Under the pieces are notes generated by a model that worked only from the letters and a program-made list of their open reading frames with translations, did no database searches and had not been told where the DNA came from. This document shows, piece by piece, positions 55,637 through 64,000 of a stretch of DNA of 64,000 nt. This DNA is from Firmicutes bacterium HGW-Firmicutes-1. GTDB lineage: Bacteria; Bacillota; Clostridia; Lachnospirales; Vallitaleaceae. Position 1 is the stretch's first letter. Every line of letters begins with the position of its first letter. The stretch covers positions 1 through 64,000 of the forward strand of contig PHAG01000015.1 of assembly GCA_002841625.1 (NCBI GenBank). Reading direction: 5' to 3'. The translations under genes and the position numbers were made by a program.

Positions 55637-58207
55637 ATGAATGTATTTGAAAAAATATTTGGAACACATAGTGAAAGAGAATTAAAAAGAATAGTAGACT
55701 TGGTAGATCAAATCGAGAATTTAGAAGATAAGTTTAAAGGTCTATCTGATGATGAATTAAAAGGAATGACAGCACATTTAAGAGAACGCTACAAGCAAGG
55801 GGAAACATTAGATGATTTGTTGCCTGAAGCGTTTGCGACAGTAAGAGAAGCATCAACCAGAGTTCTTGGCATGACACATTATAGAGTGCAGTTAATTGGG
55901 GGTGTTATTTTACATCAAGGAAGAATAGCAGAAATGAAAACAGGTGAAGGTAAAACTTTAGTTGCTCCCTTAGCTGCTTATTTAAATTCACTTGAAGGAG
56001 AGGGCGTTCACGTTGTTACAGTGAATGATTATCTAGCAAGTCGTGATGCTGAGTGGATGGGCAAGGTATATGAATTTTTAGGTTTAACTGTTGGTGTAAT
56101 TGTCAATGGTATTACAAATGAAGAAAGAAGAGCAGCCTATGGATGTGACATTACATATGGAACGAACAATGAATATGGATTTGATTATTTAAGAGATAAT
56201 ATGGTTTTATATAAACAGGATATGGTTCAACGACCACTCCATTATGCAATCATCGATGAGGTTGACTCAGTTTTAGTCGACGAAGCTAGAACACCTTTGA
56301 TTATATCTGGAAGTAGTAATAAATCTACCCATTTATACCAACAAGCAGATATTTTTGTTAGAAGACTTACAAAAGGACGTATCATTGGAGAAGTCACTAA
56401 GATGAGTGCCATCTTAAATGAAGAAATTCAAGAAGAAGGCGACTATGTTGTTGATGAAAAGGCAAAGAACGTTACTTTGACTGCTGATGGAGTACACAAA
56501 TCAGAATCATATTTTCAAATAACGAATCTTGCAGATCCTGAGAACATGGAAATCCAACATCATATTACGTTAGCGCTTAAAGCTCATAATATTATGTTTA
56601 AAGATAAGGATTATGTTATTAAAGATGAAGAAATTCTTATAGTTGATGAATTTACGGGACGTTTAATGCCAGGAAGAAGATATTCTAACGGGCTTCACCA
56701 AGCAATAGAAGCGAAGGAATCTGTAAAAGTGCGAAGAGAAAGTAAGACGCTTGCAACAATTACCTTCCAAAATTATTTCAATAGATATACTAAAAAGTCA
56801 GGAATGACAGGAACAGCATTGACTGAAGAACTTGAATTTAGAGAAATATATGGTATGGACGTTATTGTGATACCAACCAACAGACCGATTACAAGAAAGG
56901 ATCATCCAGACTTTGTTTATCGTTCTCACGAAGAGAAAACAAATGCAATCATTCAAGATATCATAGAGGCAAATAAAATCGGGCAACCAGTTTTAGTGGG
57001 TACGATTACAATTGATGCATCGGAAGACCTTAGTAATAAATTAAGAAAGAATGGTGTAAAGCATAATGTCTTAAATGCTAAGTTCCATGAAAGAGAAGCA
57101 GAAATCGTAGCAGACGCAGGGCAATTCGGTGCGGTGACAATTGCAACGAATATGGCAGGTCGTGGTACTGATATTAAACTTGGAGAAGGTGTTATCGAAG
57201 TAGGCGGATTGAAAATCATGGGAACAGAAAGACATGAATCGAGACGTATAGATAACCAGTTAAGAGGACGTTCAGGACGTCAAGGTGATCCGGGAGAATC
57301 TACTTTCTATTTATCTTTAGATGATGATTTGATGCGCTTATTTGGATCAGAAAAGATGAAAAATACAGTAAATAGATTAGGATTGCCAGAAGGTCAGCCA
57401 ATTGCAGCAGGAATTTTATCCAACGCAATTGAAAATGCTCAAAAGAAAGTTGAAGGTAATAACTTTGGTATTCGTAAGCGTTTACTAGATTATGATCAAG
57501 TTATGAATGAGCAAAGAGAAATTATATATGGTGAGAGAAGAAAAGTGTTAGAAGGCGATGACATGCGCGAATATATTTTCAATATGCTTAAAGAGACTAT
57601 AGAACGTGTTGTTAATTCTCATTCTAATGGTATGGATGAAATTGATGAATGGGACTTAGCTGAGTTAAAAGAAGCATTGGTCAATATTGTGCCTATTACT
57701 AACTTTGAAATAACTGAAAAAGATAGAGAAACGATTACAAGACAAAGCTTTATAGAATTAATATATAACAAAGCGATTAAAATATATGATAAGCTAGAAA
57801 AAGAGTTTGATGAACCTGAAATGATGAGAGAAGCAGAGCGAGTAATTTTGCTTAGAGTTATTGATAGAAAATGGATGGATCATATTGATAATATGGATCA
57901 AATGCGTCAAGGAGTAGGTCTTGCTGCTTATGGACAAAGGGATCCGCTTGTTGAATATAAGTTTTTAGGTTTCGATATGTTCGATGAAATGACTGAGAGC
58001 ATTCAAGAAGATACAGTTAGATCATTATTTAGCGTAAGGCCAGCTAGAAAAATTGAACGTGAAAGCGTTGCTAAGGTAACTGGCACTAATCGAGGTGATG
58101 GGGATAACGTAAAAGTACCTGTCAAACGAGCAGAGAAAAAAATTGGAAGAAATGATCCTTGTTCTTGTGGTAGTGGTAAGAAATATAAACAATGCTGTGG
58201 TAAGTAA
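55637..58207 (+). CDS. secA: Protein translocase subunit SecA
   Basis: The 856-residue ATPase drives Sec-dependent export. It has Walker [12 protein letters not shown], the DEVD box ([19 protein letters not shown]), motif VI ([18 protein letters not shown]), the helical scaffold, and the C-terminal zinc-binding tail [16 protein letters not shown] used for SecB or phospholipid contact. Length and order are those of a standard bacterial SecA. GGAAGG precedes the ATG. It is followed by prfB 36 bases later, the usual Firmicutes order. Confidence 0.98.
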   Translation: MNVFEKIFGTHSERELKRIVDLVDQIENLEDKFKGLSDDELKGMTAHLRERYKQGETLDDLLPEAFATVREASTRVLGMTHYRVQLIGGVILHQGRIAEMKTGEGKTLVAPLAAYLNSLEGEGVHVVTVNDYLASRDAEWMGKVYEFLGLTVGVIVNGITNEERRAAYGCDITYGTNNEYGFDYLRDNMVLYKQDMVQRPLHYAIIDEVDSVLVDEARTPLIISGSSNKSTHLYQQADIFVRRLTKGRIIGEVTKMSAILNEEIQEEGDYVVDEKAKNVTLTADGVHKSESYFQITNLADPENMEIQHHITLALKAHNIMFKDKDYVIKDEEILIVDEFTGRLMPGRRYSNGLHQAIEAKESVKVRRESKTLATITFQNYFNRYTKKSGMTGTALTEELEFREIYGMDVIVIPTNRPITRKDHPDFVYRSHEEKTNAIIQDIIEANKIGQPVLVGTITIDASEDLSNKLRKNGVKHNVLNAKFHEREAEIVADAGQFGAVTIATNMAGRGTDIKLGEGVIEVGGLKIMGTERHESRRIDNQLRGRSGRQGDPGESTFYLSLDDDLMRLFGSEKMKNTVNRLGLPEGQPIAAGILSNAIENAQKKVEGNNFGIRKRLLDYDQVMNEQREIIYGERRKVLEGDDMREYIFNMLKETIERVVNSHSNGMDEIDEWDLAELKEALVNIVPITNFEITEKDRETITRQSFIELIYNKAIKIYDKLEKEFDEPEMMREAERVILLRVIDRKWMDHIDNMDQMRQGVGLAAYGQRDPLVEYKFLGFDMFDEMTESIQEDTVRSLFSVRPARKIERESVAKVTGTNRGDGDNVKVPVKRAEKKIGRNDPCSCGSGKKYKQCCGK

Positions 58208-58243
58208 TTATAACGATATTAATTCAAAAAATGGGGTGTAAAT

Positions 58244-59351
58244 ATGCTAGAGCTAGATCAAGCAAAGCAACAGCTTAACAGTTATAGGGAAAAAATATTT
58301 GAAATGGGTGTTTCACTTTGACGTAAAAGGTGCTAAAATAAGGATAGAAGAAATTGAGGATGAAACTGGTTCCGAAGGCTTTTGGAATGATGCAGAGAAT
58401 TCTCAAAGATTACTTAAGCTTTTAAAACAGCTTAAGGATAAGGTCGCAGCTTATAATGAGATGCATAGTGCCTTTGAAGACATAGAAGTCCTTATTGAAA
58501 TGGGTTTAGAAGAGCAGGATGAAGAAATAGTAGCAGAAGTCAAAGAAGCACTTGCTATTTTTATGAAAGAGTATGAACAGCTAAAAATTGCTACCTTGCT
58601 ATCTGGTGAGTATGATGGAAACAACGCCATTTTATCCTTACACGCAGGAGCTGGAGGAACTGAATCTTGTGATTGGGTTAACATGCTATTTAGAATGTAT
58701 AATAGATGGGCAGATGATAAAGGTTATAAGACTGAGATTCTAGACATTTTAGACGGTGAAGAAGCTGGAATTAAATCAATTACAATACAAATTTCCGGAG
58801 AAAATGCATATGGCTATTTAAGGTCAGAAAAAGGTGTTCATAGGCTTGTTAGAATATCTCCCTTTGATTCTTCTGGTAGAAGACATACATCCTTTGCTTC
58901 ATGTGATGTTATGCCCGAAATTGATGATGATGTTGATATGGAAATACTAGATGATGATTTAAGGATTGATACTTACCGAGCCAGTGGTGCAGGTGGTCAA
59001 CATATTAACACAACAGATTCTGCTGTGAGAATCACACACTTTCCTACTGGGATAGTTGTTCAATGTCAAAATGAACGTTCTCAACATAAAAACAAAGATA
59101 GAGCAATGAAAATGCTTAAAGCAAAGCTTTTTGAATATAGACAACAAGAGCAGATGGATAAGATACAAGGCATACGGGGTGAAATGAAGGATATTGCATG
59201 GGGAAGCCAAATTCGTTCCTATGTTATGAACCCTTATAGTATGGTCAAGGACCATAGAACAAATGAAGAAGTTGGAAATGTGAGTGCTGTAATGGACGGT
59301 AAAATAGATGTATTTATTAATGCATATCTAACCAAAAGCATGTCGAATTAG
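58244..59351 (+). CDS. prfB: Peptide chain release factor 2, with programmed +1 frameshift
   Basis: The gene starts at 58244 in one frame (MLELDQAKQQLNSYREK), meets TGA at codon 26 (58319-58321) and continues in the +1 frame as DVKGAKIRIEE to 59351, giving about 368 residues, the normal RF2 length. The slip sequence CTT TGA C is the conserved prfB site by which RF2 regulates its own synthesis. Downstream are the stop-codon recognition motif SPF (RISPFDSSGRRHTSF) and the catalytic GGQ (SGAGGQHINTTDSAVR). RF2 reads UGA and UAA. It shares the secA operon. Confidence 0.96.
58306..58322 (+). promoter_or_regulatory. prfB programmed frameshift site
   Basis: CTT TGA C (58316-58322) with an SD-like GGGTG at 58306-58310. 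The stimulator ends 5 bases before CTT, compared with 3 in the classical AGGGGG-TAT-CTT-TGA arrangement, and is weaker. Confidence 0.85.
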
Positions 59352-59353
59352 TT

Positions 59354-59420
59354 TTTGTATAAGCGATTGGATAAGCAGCATTTTCTTATATACAAGTAAG
59401 GTTCTGCATAATTAATTAAA
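59354..59420 (+). repeat. Decayed hairpin repeat copies
   Basis: ATAAGCGATTGGATAAGCAGCA followed closely by TTTTCTTAT looks like a copy with its centre lost, and AAGGTTCTGCATAA soon after resembles the left end of another. Similarity is partial. Confidence 0.5.
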
Positions 59421-59438
59421 TGCATAGGAGGAAAGATT

Positions 59439-59903
59439 ATGGCAACATTACAACAAGTAGTATTCAAGCTAGATAAAGAAGAATATGGACTGGATATCAT
59501 GTGTGTCAATGGTATTGAAAAGTACCAAGAAGTCGTAAAAATCCCAAACGCACCAGAATATGTTGATGGAATTATTAATTTGAGAGGTGAGGTTCTTCCA
59601 GTTTTTAGTTTAAGGAAAAAATTTCATCTTACCGACAAAGAAAAAGACGATAAAACTAAGATTATCGTGGCCTTTACAAATAATATGAAAGTTGGTTTTG
59701 TAGTAGATACCGTTATAGAAATATTAAATATTGATGAAGAGAATATTGAGGCAACTCCAAAAATTCTTACAGGTATTGACCGAAGATATATTAAGAGCGT
59801 TGCAAAAGTTGAAGATCGCATGATTATCTTATTAGATGTTGAACTAGTTGTAACAGATGAGGAGAAAATTTCTCTAGGTGAAGTAGTGGAGCTTGTAGAA
59901 TAA
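59439..59903 (+). CDS. cheW: Chemotaxis coupling protein CheW
   Basis: The 154-residue protein is a single CheW domain (VVFKLDKEEYGLDIMCVNGI, IPNAPEYVDGIINLRGEVLPVFSLRKKF, MIILLDVELVV) that links receptors to CheA. It starts with AGGAGG after the prfB gap. It is isolated from other che genes and could partner the soluble receptor at 1058. Confidence 0.95.
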   Translation: MATLQQVVFKLDKEEYGLDIMCVNGIEKYQEVVKIPNAPEYVDGIINLRGEVLPVFSLRKKFHLTDKEKDDKTKIIVAFTNNMKVGFVVDTVIEILNIDEENIEATPKILTGIDRRYIKSVAKVEDRMIILLDVELVVTDEEKISLGEVVELVE

Positions 59904-59937
59904 TGAATGATATTATGAGATGATTTTTATAAATTTA

Positions 59938-59972
59938 AGGAATATGATTTGCTTGTAATCATATTCCTTTTG
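59938..59972 (+). terminator. cheW terminator
   Basis: AGGAATATGATT (59938-59949) pairs with AATCATATTCCT (59957-59968), then TTTTG. Confidence 0.85.
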
Positions 59973-60037
59973 TGCTTTCAGTAATGTAGTTAAGCAACCA
60001 ATTCTTAAGGATAAAATGAAATTAATTTAAAAACTAC

Positions 60038-60066
60038 TTGATGTTTCTTGTCACCTATGATATTAT
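60038..60066 (+). promoter_or_regulatory. Promoter of the ACT-hom-apgM-lysC operon
   Basis: TTGATG (60038-60043), 17-bp spacer, TATTAT (60061-60066), about 50 bases before the first gene. The leader is too short for a T-box or lysine riboswitch. Confidence 0.6.
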
Positions 60067-60117
60067 CTTTCGAGAGAATACATTTGTTCTTCTGAAAAAA
60101 ACAAAAAGGTGATGAGC

Positions 60118-60561
60118 ATGCCAGACACTGCAAAATATTATATCATTACAAGTAAAGCTTTGCCAGAGGTTTATTTAAAAGTGGTTCAAGCTAAACAATT
60201 GATTGAAAAAGAGAAAGCAATGACCATACAAGAAGCTGTTGATGCAGTAGGTATTAGTAGAAGCTCCTTCTATAAATACAAAGATGACATCTTTCCTTTT
60301 TATGAGAATTCTAGAGGTGCTACCATAACATTAGGTATGGGAATAGACGATGAACCTGGCGTTCTATCGGGAGTTCTTCACAAAATCGCAGATTATAAGG
60401 CAAATATTTTAACTATTCATCAAACCATTCCAATAAATGGAGTGGCTAATATAACTTTAAGCATCGAGGTTTTACCATCAACAGGTGACATTCAAGAAAT
60501 GATTAGCGACATGGAGGCTTACGAAGGAATCCATCAAGTGAAAATTCTAGCTAGGGAGTGA
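60118..60561 (+). CDS. ACT-domain protein (PheB/UPF0735 type)
   Basis: A 147-residue protein with an N-terminal helix-turn-helix-like segment (MTIQEAVDAVGISRSSFYKYKDDIF, given here in part only as about residues 35-58) and a C-terminal ACT domain (DEPGVLSGVLHKIADYKANI, about 80-145) that should bind an amino acid. It fits the UPF0735/PheB group. Placed before hom, it may sense threonine, lysine or another aspartate-family product. AAGGTG lies 6 bases before the ATG at 60118; an in-frame GTG at 60109 overlaps that site. Confidence 0.85.
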   Translation: MPDTAKYYIITSKALPEVYLKVVQAKQLIEKEKAMTIQEAVDAVGISRSSFYKYKDDIFPFYENSRGATITLGMGIDDEPGVLSGVLHKIADYKANILTIHQTIPINGVANITLSIEVLPSTGDIQEMISDMEAYEGIHQVKILARE

Positions 60562-60565
60562 TAAG

Positions 60566-61801
60566 ATGATAAGTGTAGCAGTACTTGGATATGGAACAGT
60601 AGGTTCTGGAGTCGTGGAAGTGTTAAATAAAAATAAAGAGAGCATTAATAAAAAGGCAGGGACAGAAATCAACCTAAAATATGTTCTTGACCTAAGAGAT
60701 TTTCCGGGCTCATCAATAGAGAATATTTTAACTCATGATTTTGAACAAATATTAAATGATGATGAAATTAAAGTGATTGCGGAAGTTATGGGCGGCATTG
60801 AACCAGCATATACCTTTGTGAAAAGCGCTTTGACCAGAGGTAAAAGCGTAGTAACATCTAATAAGGAGCTTGTTGCTAAGCATGGTGCTGAACTTTTGGA
60901 AATCGCAAAGGAAAATAATATTAATTTCATGTTTGAGGCAAGTGTTGGTGGAGGAATACCAATTATTAGACCACTCAACCAGTCTTTAACTGCAGACGAA
61001 ATATATGAAATTACAGGGATATTAAACGGTACTACAAATTTTATTTTGTCTAAAATGTCAGAAGAAGGATTATCCTTTGACGATGTATTAAAGGAAGCTC
61101 AAGATAAAGGTTATGCAGAAAGAAATCCTGAAGCAGACGTTGAAGGACATGATGCTTGCAGAAAGATTGCGATCCTTGCTTCATTGGCGTTCGGGATGCA
61201 TGTTGATTACGAAGATATTTATACGGAGGGCATTACCAATATATCGGCTAAAGATATGACATATGCAAAAAAGCTAGGTTTAGATATTAAGCTACTAGCT
61301 ACTTGTAAGAAGGTAGAAGATAAGATTTATGCAATGGTCGCACCAATGTTGATTGACAATTCTCATCCATTATCTCATGTACATGGAGTATTCAATGCAA
61401 TATTAGTAAAAGGCAATGTAATAGGTGAAGTCATGTTTTATGGTAGAGGTGCTGGTAAGTTACCAACAGCGAGTGCAGTCGTAGCAGATATAGTGGATGC
61501 GATTAAGCACTTAGGTAGAAACGTTATGTCATTTTGGAGCACTAAAAAAATGGAACTTATGTCAATTGATAATGTGAGCTTTGGTTATTTTATCATAGCT
61601 AAGACAGACTTTTTTCCAGCAGCAAGGGATAGCGTAGTAAAGATATTTGGCGATGTGAATTTTGTGAAATTAGATGATAGAGAGGAAGAGATCGCTTTTG
61701 TTACGACTAAAAGCACAGAGAAAGACCTGCAATGCAAGTTAAAGGCTTTTGATGCTCAAACCTCAATACTGAAAATAGAAAGTGCCATAAGAGTAGGTTA
61801 A
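60566..61801 (+). CDS. hom: Homoserine dehydrogenase
   Basis: The 411-residue enzyme reduces aspartate semialdehyde to homoserine with NAD(P)H. It has the Rossmann motif VLGYGTVGSGVVEVL, the family signature VTSNKELVAKHG, FEASVGGGIPIIRPL, GILNGTTNFIL and the catalytic region FDDVLKEAQDKGYAERNPEA with the essential Lys and Asp. A C-terminal ACT domain (from about 340) is the likely site of threonine feedback. It starts 5 bases after the ACT gene. Confidence 0.96.
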   Translation: MISVAVLGYGTVGSGVVEVLNKNKESINKKAGTEINLKYVLDLRDFPGSSIENILTHDFEQILNDDEIKVIAEVMGGIEPAYTFVKSALTRGKSVVTSNKELVAKHGAELLEIAKENNINFMFEASVGGGIPIIRPLNQSLTADEIYEITGILNGTTNFILSKMSEEGLSFDDVLKEAQDKGYAERNPEADVEGHDACRKIAILASLAFGMHVDYEDIYTEGITNISAKDMTYAKKLGLDIKLLATCKKVEDKIYAMVAPMLIDNSHPLSHVHGVFNAILVKGNVIGEVMFYGRGAGKLPTASAVVADIVDAIKHLGRNVMSFWSTKKMELMSIDNVSFGYFIIAKTDFFPAARDSVVKIFGDVNFVKLDDREEEIAFVTTKSTEKDLQCKLKAFDAQTSILKIESAIRVG

Positions 61802-61813
61802 GGAGGAAAAACA

Positions 61814-63037
61814 ATGAAGTATGTTGTAATTCTTGGCGATGGGATGGCAGATGAACCTTTAGAGCAATTAGGATTTAAAACGCCATTAGAGGTTGCCAAT
61901 AAGCCTACAATAGATAGATTGTCTATGAAAGGACAGTTGGGTTTAGTGAGTACAATACCTAAAGGTATGTCACCAGGAAGTGATACTGCAAATCTATCAG
62001 TTATGGGCTATAATCCTGAAAAATATTACACAGGTAGATCACCACTAGAAGCAATTAGTATGAATATTTCAATGAAGGATACGGATATTAGCTTTAGATG
62101 CAATGTTGTAACCTTGTCTGACGAGGGAGATTATGATGAAAAAATTATACTTGACCATAGTGCAGATGAAATTACTTCTGAGGAAGCAAAGGAGCTTATC
62201 GCAACCATTGAGCAGAATTTTGGGACTGAAATATTGCATTTTTATCCGGGTGTTAGCTATAGACATGCATTAATCTGGGAAGGTGGATCAACACAAGTTG
62301 ACTTAACACCTCCTCACGATATTTTAGATAAAAGAATTGGAGATTATTTACCAAAGGGAAATGGTGCAAAAGAAATTTATCAAATGATGAAATCTAGCTA
62401 TGACTTATTAGCCAATCATCCAGTAAATTTAAGCAGAAAAGAAAGAGGTCTTAATCCTGCAAATTCAATTTGGATTTGGGGAGAAGGTAAAAAACCGATG
62501 TTACCGTCCTTTGAAGGAAAATATGGACTTAAAGGTACCATGATTTCAGCTGTAGATTTGCTAAAAGGAATTGCAATTGCAGCAAAAATGGAAAGTATAG
62601 ACATCGTTGGTGCAACTGGTAACCTAAACACCAATTACAACGGTAAAGCAGGTGCTTGTATTGATGCTCTAAATAGAGGCCAAGACTTTGTATATCTTCA
62701 TGTTGAGGCACCTGATGAATGTGGGCATAGAGGTGAATTAGAAAACAAAATTAAATCTATTGAATACTTGGATGATAAAATAGTTCGACCAATAGTAGAA
62801 GCCTTAGAGAGAATAGGATATGATTTTAGAATTTTAATTCTACCCGATCATCCAACACCAATAGCAAGAAGAACACATACGAGTGATCCAGTGCCATATA
62901 TTCTATATGACAGCTCTTCAAATGAAAATTCTGGTTTAACATATACAGAACAAAATGGTGCTCTATCTGGCATACACTGTATAGAAGGGCACTTACTCAT
63001 GGATTATTTACTAGAGAAAAGAAGTAAGGTCAATTAA
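61814..63037 (+). CDS. ApgM-type cofactor-independent phosphoglycerate mutase, possible homoserine kinase analogue
   Basis: The 407-residue protein belongs to the alkaline phosphatase superfamily branch of archaeal-type phosphoglycerate mutases: LGDGMADEPLEQLG (metal Asp), MSPGSDTANLSVMGY (nucleophile Ser), HVEAPDECGHRGE, and LPDHPTPIARRTHTSDPVP. In several bacteria such genes lie between hom and lysC or thrC and have been proposed to stand in for homoserine kinase. The same context here, with no thrB in view, favours that role over glycolysis, but sequence alone cannot decide. It lies 12 bases after hom. Confidence 0.85.
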   Translation: MKYVVILGDGMADEPLEQLGFKTPLEVANKPTIDRLSMKGQLGLVSTIPKGMSPGSDTANLSVMGYNPEKYYTGRSPLEAISMNISMKDTDISFRCNVVTLSDEGDYDEKIILDHSADEITSEEAKELIATIEQNFGTEILHFYPGVSYRHALIWEGGSTQVDLTPPHDILDKRIGDYLPKGNGAKEIYQMMKSSYDLLANHPVNLSRKERGLNPANSIWIWGEGKKPMLPSFEGKYGLKGTMISAVDLLKGIAIAAKMESIDIVGATGNLNTNYNGKAGACIDALNRGQDFVYLHVEAPDECGHRGELENKIKSIEYLDDKIVRPIVEALERIGYDFRILILPDHPTPIARRTHTSDPVPYILYDSSSNENSGLTYTEQNGALSGIHCIEGHLLMDYLLEKRSKVN

Positions 63038-63066
63038 AAATTTATATTCACCTAGGAGGAAGAAAA

Positions 63067-64000
63067 GTGCTTATAGTTAAAAAATTTGGCGGCAGTTCAG
63101 TTGCAAATAAAGAACGTGTTTACAATGTAGCAAATAGAATTATTGAAGAGTATACAGCAGGCAATGAAGTGGTTGTAGTATTATCTGCACAAGGAGACAC
63201 TACAGATGATCTTTTAGATAAAGCAAGAGAGATTAACCCCAATCCATCAAAAAGAGAAATGGATATGCTTTTAGCAACAGGTGAACAACAATCAGTCGCG
63301 CTCATGGTTATGGCTCTTGAAGCTTTAGGATATCCAGCAATATCATTAAATGCTTATCAAGTGCCAATGCTTACTACATCTACTTACGGAAATGCTCGAT
63401 TGAAAAAAATCGACCCAGACAGAATTAGAACTGAGTTAGATAGAAGAAATATTGTCGTAGTTACAGGCTTTCAAGGAATGAATAGATATGATGATATTAC
63501 AACCCTTGGACGTGGTGGTTCCGATACTACTGCAGTTGCTTTAGCAGCAGCACTTGATGCTGATAAATGTGAAATATTTACCGATGTAAATGGTGTTTAT
63601 ACTGCTGATCCAAGAGTAGTAAAAAATGCAAGAAAACTTGACGAAATCACATATGACGAAATGCTAGAGCTTGCATCCTTAGGTGCAAAGGTTCTGCATA
63701 ATCGTTCAGTAGAGTTAGCGAAAAAGTATAATGTAGAATTGGTTGTTAGATCAAGTTTAACTAGAGAAGAAGGAACAATTGTTAAGGAGGAATGTAAAAT
63801 GGAAAAAATGCTTGTGAGTGGTGTTGCATCTGATAAGGATGTTGCTAGAATAGCGGTAATAGGTATTAAAGATGAGCCGGGTAAAGCCTTCATTTTGTTT
63901 TCCCTATTAGCAAAAAAAGGTATTAATGTAGATATCATTCTTCAATCAGTTGGTAGAGATAATACGAAGGATATTTCCTTTACATTGCCAACCAATGATT
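63067..64000 (+). CDS. lysC: Aspartate kinase, 5' part (runs off the window)
   Basis: The frame is open from a GTG at 63067 (AGGAGG about 8 bases upstream) to the window edge, giving 311 residues so far. The kinase domain shows VKKFGGSSVANKERV, TGEQQSVALM, LGRGGSDTTAVALAAAL and FTDVNGVYTADPR. An ACT region starts near residue 258 (VIGIKDEPGKAFILF). It phosphorylates aspartate, the first step to lysine, threonine and methionine. A strong internal ribosome site at 63784 precedes an in-frame ATG, as in Bacillus subtilis LysC, which makes a separate regulatory subunit. Confidence 0.95.
   Translation, partial: MLIVKKFGGSSVANKERVYNVANRIIEEYTAGNEVVVVLSAQGDTTDDLLDKAREINPNPSKREMDMLLATGEQQSVALMVMALEALGYPAISLNAYQVPMLTTSTYGNARLKKIDPDRIRTELDRRNIVVVTGFQGMNRYDDITTLGRGGSDTTAVALAAALDADKCEIFTDVNGVYTADPRVVKNARKLDEITYDEMLELASLGAKVLHNRSVELAKKYNVELVVRSSLTREEGTIVKEECKMEKMLVSGVASDKDVARIAVIGIKDEPGKAFILFSLLAKKGINVDIILQSVGRDNTKDISFTLPTND
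63784..63801 (+). promoter_or_regulatory. Internal ribosome site and start within lysC
   Basis: AAGGAGG (63784-63790) lies 8 bases before an ATG (63799-63801) in the lysC frame, at codon 245. It would begin a protein containing only the ACT regulatory part, as the beta subunit of Bacillus subtilis aspartokinase II does at nearly the same residue. Confidence 0.75.

Noticed and set aside
60001-60117. T-box or lysine riboswitch before the hom operon
   Set aside because: Leader from the promoter to the start is only about 50 nt, with no matching structure.

Overview
The window looks like one contiguous piece of a low-GC, anaerobic, motile Clostridia chromosome (Lachnospirales-like at best guess). 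The evidence is AT-rich DNA with Shine-Dalgarno-led genes, a four-subunit NAD(P)-linked [FeFe] hydrogenase operon, a clostridial-type glycerol-3-phosphate operon with DUF1667, a DUF4489 protein, several c-di-GMP proteins and chemotaxis components. No rRNA, tRNA, CRISPR array, prophage or intact insertion sequence was seen. Most of the window is ordinary chromosome with accessory patches.

Layout. 1-5.7 kb: a ptsI remnant that has lost the active-site Cys segment, a soluble chemoreceptor, a DUF4489 gene with a DKY repeat, a YiiX-like hydrolase and a 7TM diguanylate cyclase. 5.8-12 kb: housekeeping (rplM-rpsI with a leader hairpin, dnaE, pfkA), with a family of about 80-bp hairpin repeats in the gaps. 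12.3-20.4 kb: a SorC regulator, glycerol kinase, GlpA-like and GlpB-like flavoproteins, DUF1667, a cupin and a type IV RuBisCO-like protein preceded by a 260-nt T-free minisatellite. 20.6-30.6 kb: a membrane protein, a DUF885 hydrolase, a GntR-ABC operon, KtrB/KtrA potassium uptake, two RNA methyltransferases and a DUF1189-like protein. 30.6-37.2 kb: a secreted papain-like protease, an NrnA-like phosphoesterase, a lipase-like hydrolase, then a compact c-di-GMP module (dead GGDEF with intact I-site, TPR-GGDEF cyclase, PilZ protein). 37.3-43.7 kb: a GH2 protein lacking the usual nucleophile, with a TetR gene and a palindromic operator; then a convergent three-gene phosphorelay (hybrid kinase, HPt, response regulator). 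43.9-49.4 kb: a PHP phosphoesterase and hndABCD. 49.4-50.3 kb: a gene-free segment with GGGGACAGG repeats and three DnaA boxes. 50.3-59.9 kb: hpf, then mmcQ-like, glycosyltransferase and TIM barrel-acyl-CoA ligase fusion genes lying between hpf and secA-prfB, then cheW. 60-64 kb: a threonine/lysine-branch operon (ACT protein, hom, ApgM-type mutase, lysC) running off the right edge.

How genes work together. Glycerol is phosphorylated by GlpK and oxidised by the two flavoproteins plus DUF1667; PfkA serves glycolysis and HndABCD disposes of reductant as H2. Two cyclases, a candidate c-di-GMP receptor and a PilZ effector point to local c-di-GMP signalling. KtrAB imports potassium. The last four genes form an aspartate-family operon in which the mutase-like gene sits where a homoserine kinase would be expected.

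Most notable for follow-up: the pseudo-GGDEF receptor beside a cyclase and a PilZ protein; the GH2 protein with Ala in place of the catalytic Glu; the RuBisCO-like protein in a glycerol operon behind a T-free repeat; the same-strand family of intergenic hairpin repeats; the TIM barrel-ligase fusion; and an internal in-frame start in lysC.
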